Shown here piece by piece: positions 1 through 8,166 of a DNA stretch of 64,000 nucleotides (its first letter is position 1; every line of letters begins with the position of its first letter). Both the position numbers and the translations under genes were made by a program. The notes beneath the pieces are model-generated. The model was not told where the DNA came from, ran no database searches, and was given only the letters and a program-made list of their open reading frames with translations. The DNA lies in contig NC_021658.1 in NCBI RefSeq assembly GCF_000418325.1, positions 3,348,001 through 3,412,000 of the forward strand, given 5' to 3'. The stretch comes from Sorangium cellulosum So0157-2. Its GTDB lineage: Bacteria; Myxococcota_A; Polyangia; Polyangiales; Polyangiaceae.

Positions 1-1
1 C

Positions 2-595
2 GTCGGCAAGCGCACGCTCGAGAAGGACGGCTACAGCGCGCTCATCCTCGGCCTCGGCGAGCGGGCGGAGAAGCACACGACGAAGCCGCTCGCGGGCGCG
101 TTCAAGAAGGCGGGGCAGACGCCGAAGCGCGTCGTGCGCGAGCTGCGCTGCTCCCCCGAGCACGCGGCGAAGTTCGAGGTCGGGCAGGCGCTCAAGGTCG
201 ACGAGATCTTCGAGGTCGGCCAGCGCGTGGACGCGCAGGGCCGCTCGCGCGGCCGCGGCTTCAGCGGCGTCATCCGCCGGTGGAGCTTCGCCGGCGCGGT
301 GAGCTCGCACGGTACCCACGAGTACTTCCGCCACGGCGGCTCGATCGGTACGAACATGACCCCCGGCCGCACGCTGCCCGGCCTGAAGATGCCCGGCCAC
401 TACGGCGACGAGACGGTGAGCGCGCTCAACCTGAAGATCGCGAAGCTCCTCCCCGAGGACAACCTCATCCTCATCGAGGGCCCGGTCCCCGGCCCGAAGA
501 ACCAGGTGGTCACGATCCGTGGCGCCGTGAAGAAGCGCGGCGGCAAGGGGCTCCCCACGCCGGTGCAGCCGACCGGCAAGAAGAAGGGCGGCTGA
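2..595 (+). CDS. rplC: 50S ribosomal protein L3, 5' end outside window
   Basis: L3 binds 23S rRNA early in 50S assembly, and its long loop reaches the peptidyl-transferase centre. The reading frame is open from base 2 (EKDGYSALILG, an L3 N-terminal motif) and gives 197 residues here; the start lies upstream. The central signature is clear: RGRGFSGVIRR, then GTHEYFRHGGSIG, TPGR and GLKMPGHYGDE, and the C-terminal strand LILIEGPVPGPKN. The Gln methylated by PrmB in E. coli lies in a GQNQTPG context, whereas here it reads GTNMTPG, so that modification is unlikely. The next gene is rlmE, not rplD as in a standard S10 operon. The family assignment is secure. Confidence 0.96.
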   Translation, partial: VGKRTLEKDGYSALILGLGERAEKHTTKPLAGAFKKAGQTPKRVVRELRCSPEHAAKFEVGQALKVDEIFEVGQRVDAQGRSRGRGFSGVIRRWSFAGAVSSHGTHEYFRHGGSIGTNMTPGRTLPGLKMPGHYGDETVSALNLKIAKLLPEDNLILIEGPVPGPKNQVVTIRGAVKKRGGKGLPTPVQPTGKKKGG

Positions 596-672
596 CCCGC
601 CCGTCCGGCGGAGCGCGCGCGTCGGAGACGAACGAGCGCGCGCGCCCTGCCGGCGATGCCCTCCGGTAATCC

Positions 673-1290
673 GTGCCGCAGAAGCCCAAGAACCCGTACA
701 AGCGTCCGGACGCCTTCACGAAGGCGGCGAAGGCGCAGGGCTATCCGGCGCGCAGCGTCTTCAAGCTCGAGGAGATCGATCGCCGGGTGCGGCTGCTCCG
801 CCCTGGCCAGCGCGTGCTCGACCTGGGCGCGGCGCCCGGCTCGTGGTCGATGTACGCGGCGCAGCGGATCGGCGCGGCGGGGAAGCTGCTCGCGGTGGAT
901 CTGTCGCCGATCACGGCGGCGTTCGGCCCGCAGGCGACGGTGGTGCAGGGGGACGCGCTGTCGCTGACGAACGAGGCGCTCGCGCAGTTCGCGCCGTACG
1001 ACGTTGTGCTGTCGGACATGGCGCCCGCGACGAGCGGCAGCAAGATCGCCGACCAGGCGCGGAGCTACGAGCTGTTCATGCGCGCCGTGGCCGTGGCCGA
1101 GGCGCTGCTCGCGCCGGGCGGCGCGTTCGTCGGGAAGATCTTCATGAGCGAGGATTTCGTGAAGGCCCGCGACGCGCTGCGGAACCTGTGCGAGGAGGTC
1201 CGGAGCATCCGGCCCGAGGGGACGCGGGCGAACAGCGTGGAGATCTTCCTGGTGGGGCTGCGGAGGAAGGCGGCGGGGAAGGCGGGGTAG
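673..1290 (+). CDS. rlmE: 23S rRNA (uridine-2'-O)-methyltransferase RlmE (FtsJ/RrmJ)
   Basis: This SAM-dependent enzyme methylates the ribose 2'-OH of the 23S A-loop uridine (U2552 in E. coli) late in 50S maturation. It is 205 residues from a GTG start, a normal length. Visible motifs are ARSVFKLEEID (first catalytic Lys), VLDLGAAPGSWS (SAM motif I), LSDMAP (catalytic Asp), GGAFVGKIF (second Lys) and NSVEIFLVGL (Glu), so the full K-D-K-E tetrad is present. It begins 77 nt after rplC on the same strand, which would couple a ribosomal protein with a ribosome maturation factor. I see no clear strong ribosome-binding site. Confidence 0.95.
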   Translation: MPQKPKNPYKRPDAFTKAAKAQGYPARSVFKLEEIDRRVRLLRPGQRVLDLGAAPGSWSMYAAQRIGAAGKLLAVDLSPITAAFGPQATVVQGDALSLTNEALAQFAPYDVVLSDMAPATSGSKIADQARSYELFMRAVAVAEALLAPGGAFVGKIFMSEDFVKARDALRNLCEEVRSIRPEGTRANSVEIFLVGLRRKAAGKAG

Positions 1291-1336
1291 GGGAGCGGGG
1301 CGCTGCCCGACGGGGTGTCCGGAGGGAGAGAGGGCG

Positions 1337-2269
1337 TCACGCGAGCGCGCGGCACCGCTTCTTGAACAGGCGCGTGTAGCTCTTCCGCAGCTCTTCCGGC
1401 ATGGGCGAGCGTCGCAGCAGGGCGAGCGCTGCGTCTGTGCAGCCGAGGATCGCATCGAGGATCGCTGCGGCGTCGGCACGCGGGAGGCGTGCGTGCTGCT
1501 CGCCGAAGTCGAGCCACTGGTGACGGCGCAGATCTTTGTTGCGGATGCCGAGAGGCAGCGACGGCGTCTTGTCGCCGTAGACCCAGGTGCAGATCAGGTC
1601 GTAGGCGGGCGCCAGGCGGTAGACGCCGTCCTCGCCGCGCAGCAGCGAGAGGTTCTTCAGGTGCAGGTCGCCGTTGCCGATCCAGTAGGCGACGAGCAGG
1701 TGCTGGAAGAGGCGGCGCAGCTCAATCTCGGGCTCGCCGCAGTACCGTGCTACGAGGGCTGCGCACTCGCCCGCGGTTCCCTGGCCGCGCTCGTGGGCCG
1801 GCCGGCCGGCGAGCTGGCAGAAGTCCTCCTGGTGGAGCTTCCGGCGATGCTTGCGGCGGATGCGATCGTAGCGCTGGATGACGTAGGCGAGGCTCCCGTC
1901 CGCGAGGTGAAAGAGCCCTAGGCGCGGCACCTGCATGCCCGTGAGGGCGGCGATGCGCATGCTGGCGTGCTCGTTCTCGGGCACGTGCGAGTACGTTTCG
2001 AGCTGCGGCTTGAGGATGTAGCGGCTGCTCTTCTCGGCGACCTGGAGGCAACTCCTGTCCTTCGAGAGCCGCATCAGCGCTTTTCGCTGCATGCCCGAGA
2101 TCGACATCTTGCCGATCTCGGGCTCGATCCGGGCTGAGAGGTGGAGCAGGTCGAGATCGATCCGCGGCGCGTACTCCACGCCGAAGAGCTGGCGCAGGCA
2201 GGCGCGATGGTAGCGGCCCCCGGAGTCGTCGGGCGGGCTCTCGCCCAGGCAGATCAGGCACGCGCCCAT
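1337..2269 (-). CDS. HipA C-terminal kinase-fold protein (HipT-like toxin)
   Basis: A 310-residue protein with the HipA kinase core but without the N-terminal subdomain, as in the split HipS/HipT systems. A short CxxC...H..C segment at residues 4-24 precedes KMSISGMQRKA (equivalent of the HipA Ser/Gly-rich P-loop region), RYILKPQ (ATP-binding Lys), NGDLHLKNLSLL (catalytic loop) and LAPAYDLI (metal-binding Asp, DFG equivalent). Family members phosphorylate aminoacyl-tRNA synthetases; the target here is unknown. The ATG at 2269 is chosen because it lies 4 nt after the stop of the upstream gene, whose last ~110 residues are the missing HipA N-terminal subdomain. An 18-residue extension is possible but less likely. 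All kinase motifs look intact. Confidence 0.86.
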   Translation of the reverse strand: MGACLICLGESPPDDSGGRYHRACLRQLFGVEYAPRIDLDLLHLSARIEPEIGKMSISGMQRKALMRLSKDRSCLQVAEKSSRYILKPQLETYSHVPENEHASMRIAALTGMQVPRLGLFHLADGSLAYVIQRYDRIRRKHRRKLHQEDFCQLAGRPAHERGQGTAGECAALVARYCGEPEIELRRLFQHLLVAYWIGNGDLHLKNLSLLRGEDGVYRLAPAYDLICTWVYGDKTPSLPLGIRNKDLRRHQWLDFGEQHARLPRADAAAILDAILGCTDAALALLRRSPMPEELRKSYTRLFKKRCRALA

Positions 2270-2273
2270 GCGG

Positions 2274-5200
2274 CTACGCCGCCACCGAGAGCTTTTCGGG
2301 AACGATCTCCACCGCGCCGGCACAGTCGGCGCAGGTGGCGAGCATCAGGCCGAAGGCGTCGGTGCGATCGAGGCCGAGCTTGCGGCAGGTCTGATCGAGG
2401 AGCCAGCCTTCGGGGAGGAGGTTCTCGAAGAACGGGTGAAGGCCGCGGCTCTCGTAGGGCTCGGGGCGAAGCGGGAGCGTGGGGGAGAGGGGGATGGCGT
2501 CGGGGCGGGCGAGGTAGGCGCGGTCGTACGTGAAGCGGCTGCCATCGGGGGTCTCCTCGACGATGCCGGCGCGGATGCCGTCGAGCGAGACGACGCCGCG
2601 CCGGCGGCGGCCGGCCTGAAGGAGGGCGCGGTAGATGCGCAGATCCTCAAGGGCGGCGGCGGCGGCCTTGCGGACGTTCGCGCTCCTGGAGCGCGCCGCG
2701 AGGCGAGCGATGCGCGTCTCGTCGCGGAGCGCCTTCGCCGCGAGGAGGCGGGTGGAGCCGTACCTGGCGGAGCGGGACAGATGAGCGAGGACAGGGCGCC
2801 ACGCCGGCTCCGGGAGGCCCTTGTCACGAAGATACACGGCGGCGCGAACACGGACAGTCTCATCGTCCGCAGAGGTAGCGAGCTGGTGAAGTTGACGGAG
2901 GGCTTCGGTCCGCTCTCCGCCGTCGAGTGAGGCCAGCCTTCGACACACCATCAGCCGGAGGTCCTCACGGAGCCCGCCCTCGATGAGATGCCAGAGCCCA
3001 GCACGTGCCTCCGGCAGACTGCTAGCGCGCTGGAGCAGCTCATCGAGCGGATCCCGTACATGGTGGCCTGTCTCCTCGTGCACGAGCAGGAGCAGCGCGT
3101 CGACACCGAAGCGGCGTCCCTGCGGGACATCGAGCAGGGCTCCCGCTGCGAACTGGCGGATCGGTGTGGCGAACGAACTCGAGCATGCGATCTCGCGCAG
3201 TGCATCCACGCCACGAGGGTCACTGCGGGCGACCATCCACTGTGCGATGATGACCCTCGCGTCGAGCCTCTTGACCGTGGTGATGTCGTTCAGTGCGCGC
3301 GACAGGGTTCGCTGCGCCCCGGCGTGCTCGCTGGCCAATCTATCCAGCGTAGCAACGTCAACGTCATCGAACACCCATTCGTCTCCCTCGCTGAAGAGCG
3401 CTTCCAGCCAGATCGAGATCGCCTCCTCATCATGCCAAAGCAAAGCCATCTCCCCGGCGACGCGCTCCCTCAAGCGAACGTCATCTACGTGGAGTAAAGA
3501 ACGCACCTGTTCGCGAAGGGGAGGCTCATCAGCAGCCTCGAGCAAGCGTGGGAGATCCTCTCTGTTGAAGGCTTCCTCATACCCGGAGCGGAGCACGTCG
3601 ACTAGAGTGCTTACCGCGTCGCTTCGCCACTCGGGGATATGCAGCAGCGCGAGCGCCGCGTAGCAGCGCCTGAGCGGATCCTCGCGATCGCTCATGACCG
3701 CGGCGACGGGCCTCAACGCCGAGGCCATGCCGCTGTCGAAGAGCGCGATCCACGCCCTGGTCTTTGCCGGCTCACTCAGTCTCTCCACGGCGTCATGCAG
3801 CGATACGGCCTCGGCTGCAGTCCACTCCCCCAGGCGCCCTGCCTCCATGATGCCATTGACGAGCCGAAACTCATCAGGCTGATTGAAGACGAGCTCTGTT
3901 AGCCGCGGGACGCGTTCTCGCTTCGTGCTGACGGCGATCGAGCATGCATCTAATGGGAATAGCATGCTGTGATAGTCGTCTCGCGATTCTTCCTCGGCGG
4001 CAGCAGCGACGATGCGCGCGGCGTCCGGCCATTCCGGTCCGCGTAGCCGGAGCGCTGAAGGAAGCTGGTTCATCAGGAACCAGGATTGAAAGTGGTATCC
4101 GAGGATGCAGTCCGTTAGCCTGCGCGCGAAGGAACGAACAGGCTCCTGATCGAGCAGCCGGATCTCGGCCACGCATCGTATCGCGAACGACACGAAGCGG
4201 AACATTCGATAGTCCTCGAAGGGATCCACATCCTCGAGCACGGCCTGAAGTAGCTCGAGCACCTGCTGCGGGCGCTCCTCCTCGACCATCCCGCAGATCA
4301 GGGTCAGGGTCTCCCCCCACGCCTGGTCCTGCCAGCTCTTCCTGAAGACCGCCTTGATCTCGTCGAGCCCCCAGTCATGGGTCCGGAACCGCGCATGGAT
4401 CTCCGCCGCGGCCAGGTACTCCAGGAACGTCTTGTGCACGAACCCGAAGGTCTGCCCGCCGATCAAGGCGAGGATGTAGTTCCTCTCTCGCAAGTGCTGG
4501 ATGAGCTGCTCGGCCGTCGCCTGAGCCTCCTCGGCCCTGAGCCCGTATTCCTCGGCGCAGAAGGACGCCGCGAAGGCGCTCAGGTCGTGCTGCCGGACGG
4601 CGTTGCCGCTGCCGGCCGTGAGCTCGGTCATCATCAGGAAGGCGAGCTTCCGCAAGAACCGCTTCTTGCTAGCGAGATCGAACTGGACGGCGCCGGCCGC
4701 CGCCAGGTGCTTGTTCGCCTCCCATTGCTCCGCCATGAGGTCCACGGCGCGCTCGTAGAGCCGGTGCCGCTGGCGAGGCAGCTCCGCGCCGCGGTTGAGG
4801 AGCGCGATGAGCGTGAGCAGCAGAGGGTTGCCGCAGAGCTCGCGCACGGGCCTGCTCTCCTTCAGCGTCTGGCGGAGGCGCTCCAGCCGCCGCGCCGCGG
4901 CCTCCGGTGCGCCGGGGAAGGCGAGACGGTGCCAGCGCTCCAGGAAGGCATCGATCTGCCGTTCGTCGAACTCCTGCAGCGTGTAGGTCGCGAGCCCGGC
5001 TTGCTGGAAGAGCGGCTGTGCCGGGCGAGCGCCGACGATCCGGCTCGTCACGATGCCCCGGCCCGCGTAGCGGTCGCGCAGCCCCACGATCATGGCGGCG
5101 TAGTCCCGACGGGCGTGCGGGTCCGCCACCTCGTCGAGCCCGTCGAAGAGCCAGAGGAGCCGTCCCGCTTCGGCGAGGCGGCGCAACGGCTCTCCGTGCA

Positions 5201-5321
5201 GCGAGAGGTTGCGTTCCCGGTGGACCTCGTCGAGGTAGTCAAAGAAGTCGCACGAGCGGCCCGCCTGCCGGCACGAACGATAATGAAGGTCAAAGCGGCG
5301 GAGCTCGATGCGCACGGGCAC
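2274..5321 (-). CDS. NACHT remnant-HEAT repeat-HipA N-terminal (HipS-like) fusion
   Basis: 1015 residues from the first usable GTG; the frame is open back to about 5408. The N-terminus enters a NACHT/STAND NTPase after its P-loop: Walker B-like LLWLFDGLDEV (residues 55-65), sensor-like GIVTSR (90-95), then a helical winged region and a HEAT-like alpha-helical solenoid (roughly 560-905). The last ~110 residues change to a HipA N-terminal subdomain: GIVEETPDGSRFTYD, PLSPTLPLRPEPY, HPFFENLLPEGWLL, GLMLATCADCAGAVEI. No Walker A is present in this frame, so NTPase activity is doubtful. The HipS-like tail probably partners the kinase encoded 4 nt downstream. No internal ATG/GTG was found at the HEAT-HipS junction, so the fusion looks real in this sequence. 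Confidence 0.75.
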   Translation of the reverse strand: MPVRIELRRFDLHYRSCRQAGRSCDFFDYLDEVHRERNLSLHGEPLRRLAEAGRLLWLFDGLDEVADPHARRDYAAMIVGLRDRYAGRGIVTSRIVGARPAQPLFQQAGLATYTLQEFDERQIDAFLERWHRLAFPGAPEAAARRLERLRQTLKESRPVRELCGNPLLLTLIALLNRGAELPRQRHRLYERAVDLMAEQWEANKHLAAAGAVQFDLASKKRFLRKLAFLMMTELTAGSGNAVRQHDLSAFAASFCAEEYGLRAEEAQATAEQLIQHLRERNYILALIGGQTFGFVHKTFLEYLAAAEIHARFRTHDWGLDEIKAVFRKSWQDQAWGETLTLICGMVEEERPQQVLELLQAVLEDVDPFEDYRMFRFVSFAIRCVAEIRLLDQEPVRSFARRLTDCILGYHFQSWFLMNQLPSALRLRGPEWPDAARIVAAAAEEESRDDYHSMLFPLDACSIAVSTKRERVPRLTELVFNQPDEFRLVNGIMEAGRLGEWTAAEAVSLHDAVERLSEPAKTRAWIALFDSGMASALRPVAAVMSDREDPLRRCYAALALLHIPEWRSDAVSTLVDVLRSGYEEAFNREDLPRLLEAADEPPLREQVRSLLHVDDVRLRERVAGEMALLWHDEEAISIWLEALFSEGDEWVFDDVDVATLDRLASEHAGAQRTLSRALNDITTVKRLDARVIIAQWMVARSDPRGVDALREIACSSSFATPIRQFAAGALLDVPQGRRFGVDALLLLVHEETGHHVRDPLDELLQRASSLPEARAGLWHLIEGGLREDLRLMVCRRLASLDGGERTEALRQLHQLATSADDETVRVRAAVYLRDKGLPEPAWRPVLAHLSRSARYGSTRLLAAKALRDETRIARLAARSRSANVRKAAAAALEDLRIYRALLQAGRRRRGVVSLDGIRAGIVEETPDGSRFTYDRAYLARPDAIPLSPTLPLRPEPYESRGLHPFFENLLPEGWLLDQTCRKLGLDRTDAFGLMLATCADCAGAVEIVPEKLSVAA

Positions 5322-5706
5322 GAGGTCGGCGGGCAGGTCGCCGAGCGACTCGCCTGGAGCAGAGAGCCTGAGGACGAGCCAGCGGGTGAGCCTGGCACAG
5401 CTTCCAGTTCACGTCGTGGTTGCCAGGAACGACGACCACCCGGCGCGGCGCCAGCTCCGTGACCTCGGTGAGGCCGTGCGCGAAGGAGAGCAGCTGATCG
5501 AACTGCGACTTCATGCCGTACTCGGTGAGGTCGCCGGTGAGCAGGACGAGGTCCGGACGGATGCCCTCCTCGTCGCGCAGCCGCTCGAGGTCGTCGCGCA
5601 GCCGCTGGAGGAGGCTGCCGGGCGAGCTCGGCCCTTCGAACCGATGATGCGGTCCGAACTGCATGTCGGACAGGTGAAGCAGGGTGATGGGCTTCTGCTT
5701 GACCAC
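5290..5706 (-). pseudogene. N-terminal fragment of a metallophosphoesterase (from an MPE-NACHT protein)
   Basis: 138 residues from a GTG at 5706, which has a near-perfect Shine-Dalgarno (GGAGGTGA) 7 nt upstream. The motifs are the first half of a calcineurin-like phosphoesterase: LLHLSDMQFG (metal-binding Asp), LLTGDLTEYG and VVVPGNHDVN (GNHD). Right after VNWKLCQA homology stops; the frame then runs through Arg-rich sequence into the next gene and ends at 5290. In a shifted frame the same DNA continues as a NACHT domain starting just past the P-loop (TRWLVLRLSAPGE). The simplest reading is an out-of-frame internal deletion, near 5380-5410, of a once continuous MPE-NACHT-HEAT gene. The second metal-binding half (GHxH) is absent, so phosphoesterase activity is unlikely. 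Confidence 0.72.
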
Positions 5707-6909
5707 GCTCGGGTCACCTCCAGCGCACGACGGTACCACAGGACCGCTCGTCTACTGCTCAGCCGGGATCACCCGCGTTCAGGGGCGCGCGACGGATAGC
5801 TCGGCCTGGACCGTCGGCGCTCCGGGGTGAGCGCCGGGGCGGTTCTGCGTGCTGCAGCCGACCGGCTCTCTCGCACCGCCGTGTCGACGAGGTCACGCGC
5901 AAAACGCTCGGGCACGAGCGGCGCTCCCTGACCTGCCCAGAGCAGCATCGGTGCCCGTGCAGCAAGGGGGAGCGGCGGCGTAGGAGGGGGTCGGGACCGC
6001 GCAGGGGCCCACGACGGACGGCGTAGGAGGGGGGCCGGGACCGCGCAGGAGCCGACGAGAGGCGGCGGAGGAGGGGGCCGGGGCCGCGGAGGAGCCGACG
6101 CGAGGCGGCGTAGGAGGGGCCCGGGACCGCGCAGGAGCCCACGCGAGGCGGCATAGGAGGGGGCCGGGACCGCGCCGGAGCCGACGAGAGGCGGCGGAGG
6201 AGGGGGCCGGGGCCGCGGAGGAGCCGACGCGAGGCGGCGTAGGAGGGGCCCGGGACCGCGCAGGAGCCCACGCGAGGCGGCATAGGAGGGGGCCGGGACC
6301 GCGCCGGAGCCGACGAGAGGCGGCGGAGGAGGGGGCCGGGGCCGCGGAGGAGCCGACGCGAGGCGGCGTAGGAGGGGCCCGGGACCGCGCAGGAGCCCAC
6401 GCGAGGCGGCATAGGAGGGGGCCGGGACCGCGCCGGAGCCGACGAGAGGCGGCGGAGGAGGGGGCCGGGGCCGCGGAGGAGCCGACGCGAGGCGGCGTAG
6501 GAGGGGCCCGGGACCGCGCAGGAGCCCACGCGAGGCGGCATAGGAGGGGGCCGGGACCGCGCCGGAGCCGACGAGAGGCGGCGGAGGAGGGGGCCGGGGC
6601 CGCGGAGGAGCCGACGCGAGGCGGCGTAGGAGGGGCCCGGGACCGCGCAGGAGCCCACGCGAGGCGGCATAGGAGGGGGCCGGGACCGCGCCGGAGCCGA
6701 CGAGAGGCGGCGGAGGAGGGGGCCGGGGCCGCGGAGGAGCCGACGCGAGGCGGCGTAGGAGGGGGCCGAGGCCGCGCAGGAGGGCGCCGAGGCCGCGCAG
6801 GAGGGCGCCGGGGCCGCGTCGGCCTTCGCCCGACCGGAAGGCCCGGCCCCACGCTCGTTACTCACGCGCCCGCCGGCAACGAGGCCCCGAATGCCCCCGT
6901 CGGCACCCC
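5707..6909. other. Intergenic region dominated by the 43/129-bp repeat
   Basis: Between the truncated metallophosphoesterase and the gcdH stop there is no recognisable gene. A 368-codon frame on the minus strand (5759-6865) translates the repeat into a 43-residue Pro/Arg/Ser-rich period and is flanked by Ala/Ser-rich low-complexity sequence. It has no domain, signal peptide or credible ribosome-binding site, and parallel frames are equally open, so I do not call it a gene. The flanks (5740-5960 and 6830-6909) hold nothing that I recognise. Confidence 0.6.
5966..6782. repeat. Higher-order tandem repeat: 19 x 43-bp monomers in 129-bp trimers
   Basis: The boundary CCGACGAGAG recurs at 6052, 6181, 6310, 6439, 6568 and 6697, exactly 129 bp apart. 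Each 129-bp unit is three diverged 43-bp monomers (starting CCGACGAGAG, CCGACGCGAG and CCCACGCGAG). The trimers are nearly identical to one another while the monomers within a trimer differ, as in a higher-order repeat. The first two monomers (5966-6051) are degenerate, and after 6782 the array breaks into shorter GGCGCC(G)AGGCCGCGCAGGAG repeats up to about 6825. Several frames are open through the array on both strands because 129 is a multiple of 3, but I see no convincing protein. Confidence 0.9.
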
Positions 6910-8094
6910 TCAGAACGCGTTATGCCCCGTGATCGCGTTCCCGAGGATCAGGCAATGCACCTCGTCGGTGCCCTCGTACGTGTACACGCTCTCCAGGTTG
7001 AGCATGTGCCGGATCACCGGATAATCGAGCAGGATCCCGTTCGCGCCGAGCACGCTCCGCGCGGTCCGCGCGATCTTGAGCGCCCAGCCCACGTTGTTCC
7101 GCTTGCACAGCGACACCTGCACCGGGCTGATCCCGCCCGCGTCCTTCAGCCGCGCGAAGTGCAGCGCCATGATCTGCCCCTTCGCGATCTCCGTCGCCAT
7201 CTCCACGAGCTCCGCCTGGATGAGCTGCCGCGACGCGATCGGCTGGCCGAACTGGACGCGCTCGCGCGCGTACGACACGGCCGTCTCGTAGCAGGCGCGC
7301 GCGGCGCCGAGCGCGCCCCACGCGATCCCGAAGCGCGCCTGCGTCAGGCAGCCGAGCGGGCCCCTCAGGCCGACCGCGCCCGGCAGCATGTTCTCCTCCG
7401 GGACGCGCACCTCGTTCAGGACGATCTCCCCGGTCGGGCTCGCGCGCAGGCTCATCTTGCCGTGGATGAGCGGCGTCTCCAGCCCCTTCATCCCCCGCTC
7501 CACCACGAAGCCGCGGATCGACTCGGGGCCTCCGTCATCCACCTTGGCCCACACCACGCAGAGGTCCGCGATCGGCGCGCTCGTGATCCACATCTTCGTG
7601 CCCGTGAGCACATACGAGCTCCCGTCCTTCCGGGCCCGCGTCTTCATCGAGCTCGGATCCGAGCCGCTGTCGGGCTCCGTCAGGCCGAAGCAGCCGATCA
7701 GCTCGGCCGAGGCCATCCTCGGCAGCCAGCGCTGCTTCTGCTCCTCGGAGCCGTATTTCCAGATCGGATACATCGCCAGCGAGCCCTGGACGCTGACGAA
7801 GCTGCGCAGGCCGCTGTCGCCGTACTCCAGCTCCTGAAGCGCGAGCCCGTAAGCGACCGAGTTCATGCCGGCGCAGCCATAGCCGGCCAGCGAGCCCCCG
7901 AGCAGGCCGAGCGCGGCGATCTCGGGGATCAGGTCGGTCGCGAACTCCTCCCGCGCGAACAGGTCCGCGGCGCGCGGGAGGTACCGCTCGCGCACGAAGC
8001 GGCGGACGGAGTCGCGGACCATGCGCTCCTCGTCGGAGAGCAGCGGATCGATCGCCATGAGCTGATCGAGCGAGACGGGCTCCTGCGTGGCCAT
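6910..8094 (-). CDS. gcdH: Glutaryl-CoA dehydrogenase (acyl-CoA dehydrogenase family)
   Basis: This FAD enzyme oxidises and decarboxylates glutaryl-CoA to crotonyl-CoA, the last step of lysine/tryptophan and benzoyl-CoA breakdown before beta-oxidation. It is 394 residues, the usual length. GcdH-type features are SGLRSFVSVQGSL in the N-terminal helical domain, CFGLTEPDSGSDP (FAD/substrate loop), GTKMWITSAP, ARFGIAWGA, and near the C-terminus TYEGTDEVHCLILGNAITG, with the catalytic base Glu about residue 374. The gene stands alone on the minus strand, about 70 nt from the next upstream gene, which has an unrelated function. It could serve the aromatic-CoA operon encoded further along the same strand. 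The assignment over a generic acyl-CoA dehydrogenase is good but not absolute. Confidence 0.9.
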   Translation of the reverse strand: MATQEPVSLDQLMAIDPLLSDEERMVRDSVRRFVRERYLPRAADLFAREEFATDLIPEIAALGLLGGSLAGYGCAGMNSVAYGLALQELEYGDSGLRSFVSVQGSLAMYPIWKYGSEEQKQRWLPRMASAELIGCFGLTEPDSGSDPSSMKTRARKDGSSYVLTGTKMWITSAPIADLCVVWAKVDDGGPESIRGFVVERGMKGLETPLIHGKMSLRASPTGEIVLNEVRVPEENMLPGAVGLRGPLGCLTQARFGIAWGALGAARACYETAVSYARERVQFGQPIASRQLIQAELVEMATEIAKGQIMALHFARLKDAGGISPVQVSLCKRNNVGWALKIARTARSVLGANGILLDYPVIRHMLNLESVYTYEGTDEVHCLILGNAITGHNAF

Positions 8095-8166
8095 GAGGCC
8101 AGCGTGTAGCGTGCCTTCGGACGGCGCGGAAGACGGAAGGGCAGCGCGCCGGCGCGCGCCGCCGGA

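Noticed and set aside
5966..6782. A CRISPR-like array
   Set aside because: The units are contiguous 43-bp monomers with no unique spacers, and no cas gene is nearby.
5759..6865. A 368-residue repeat protein on the minus strand
   Set aside because: The frame is open only because the repeat period is a multiple of 3; several other frames are open too, with no signal, domain or ribosome-binding site.
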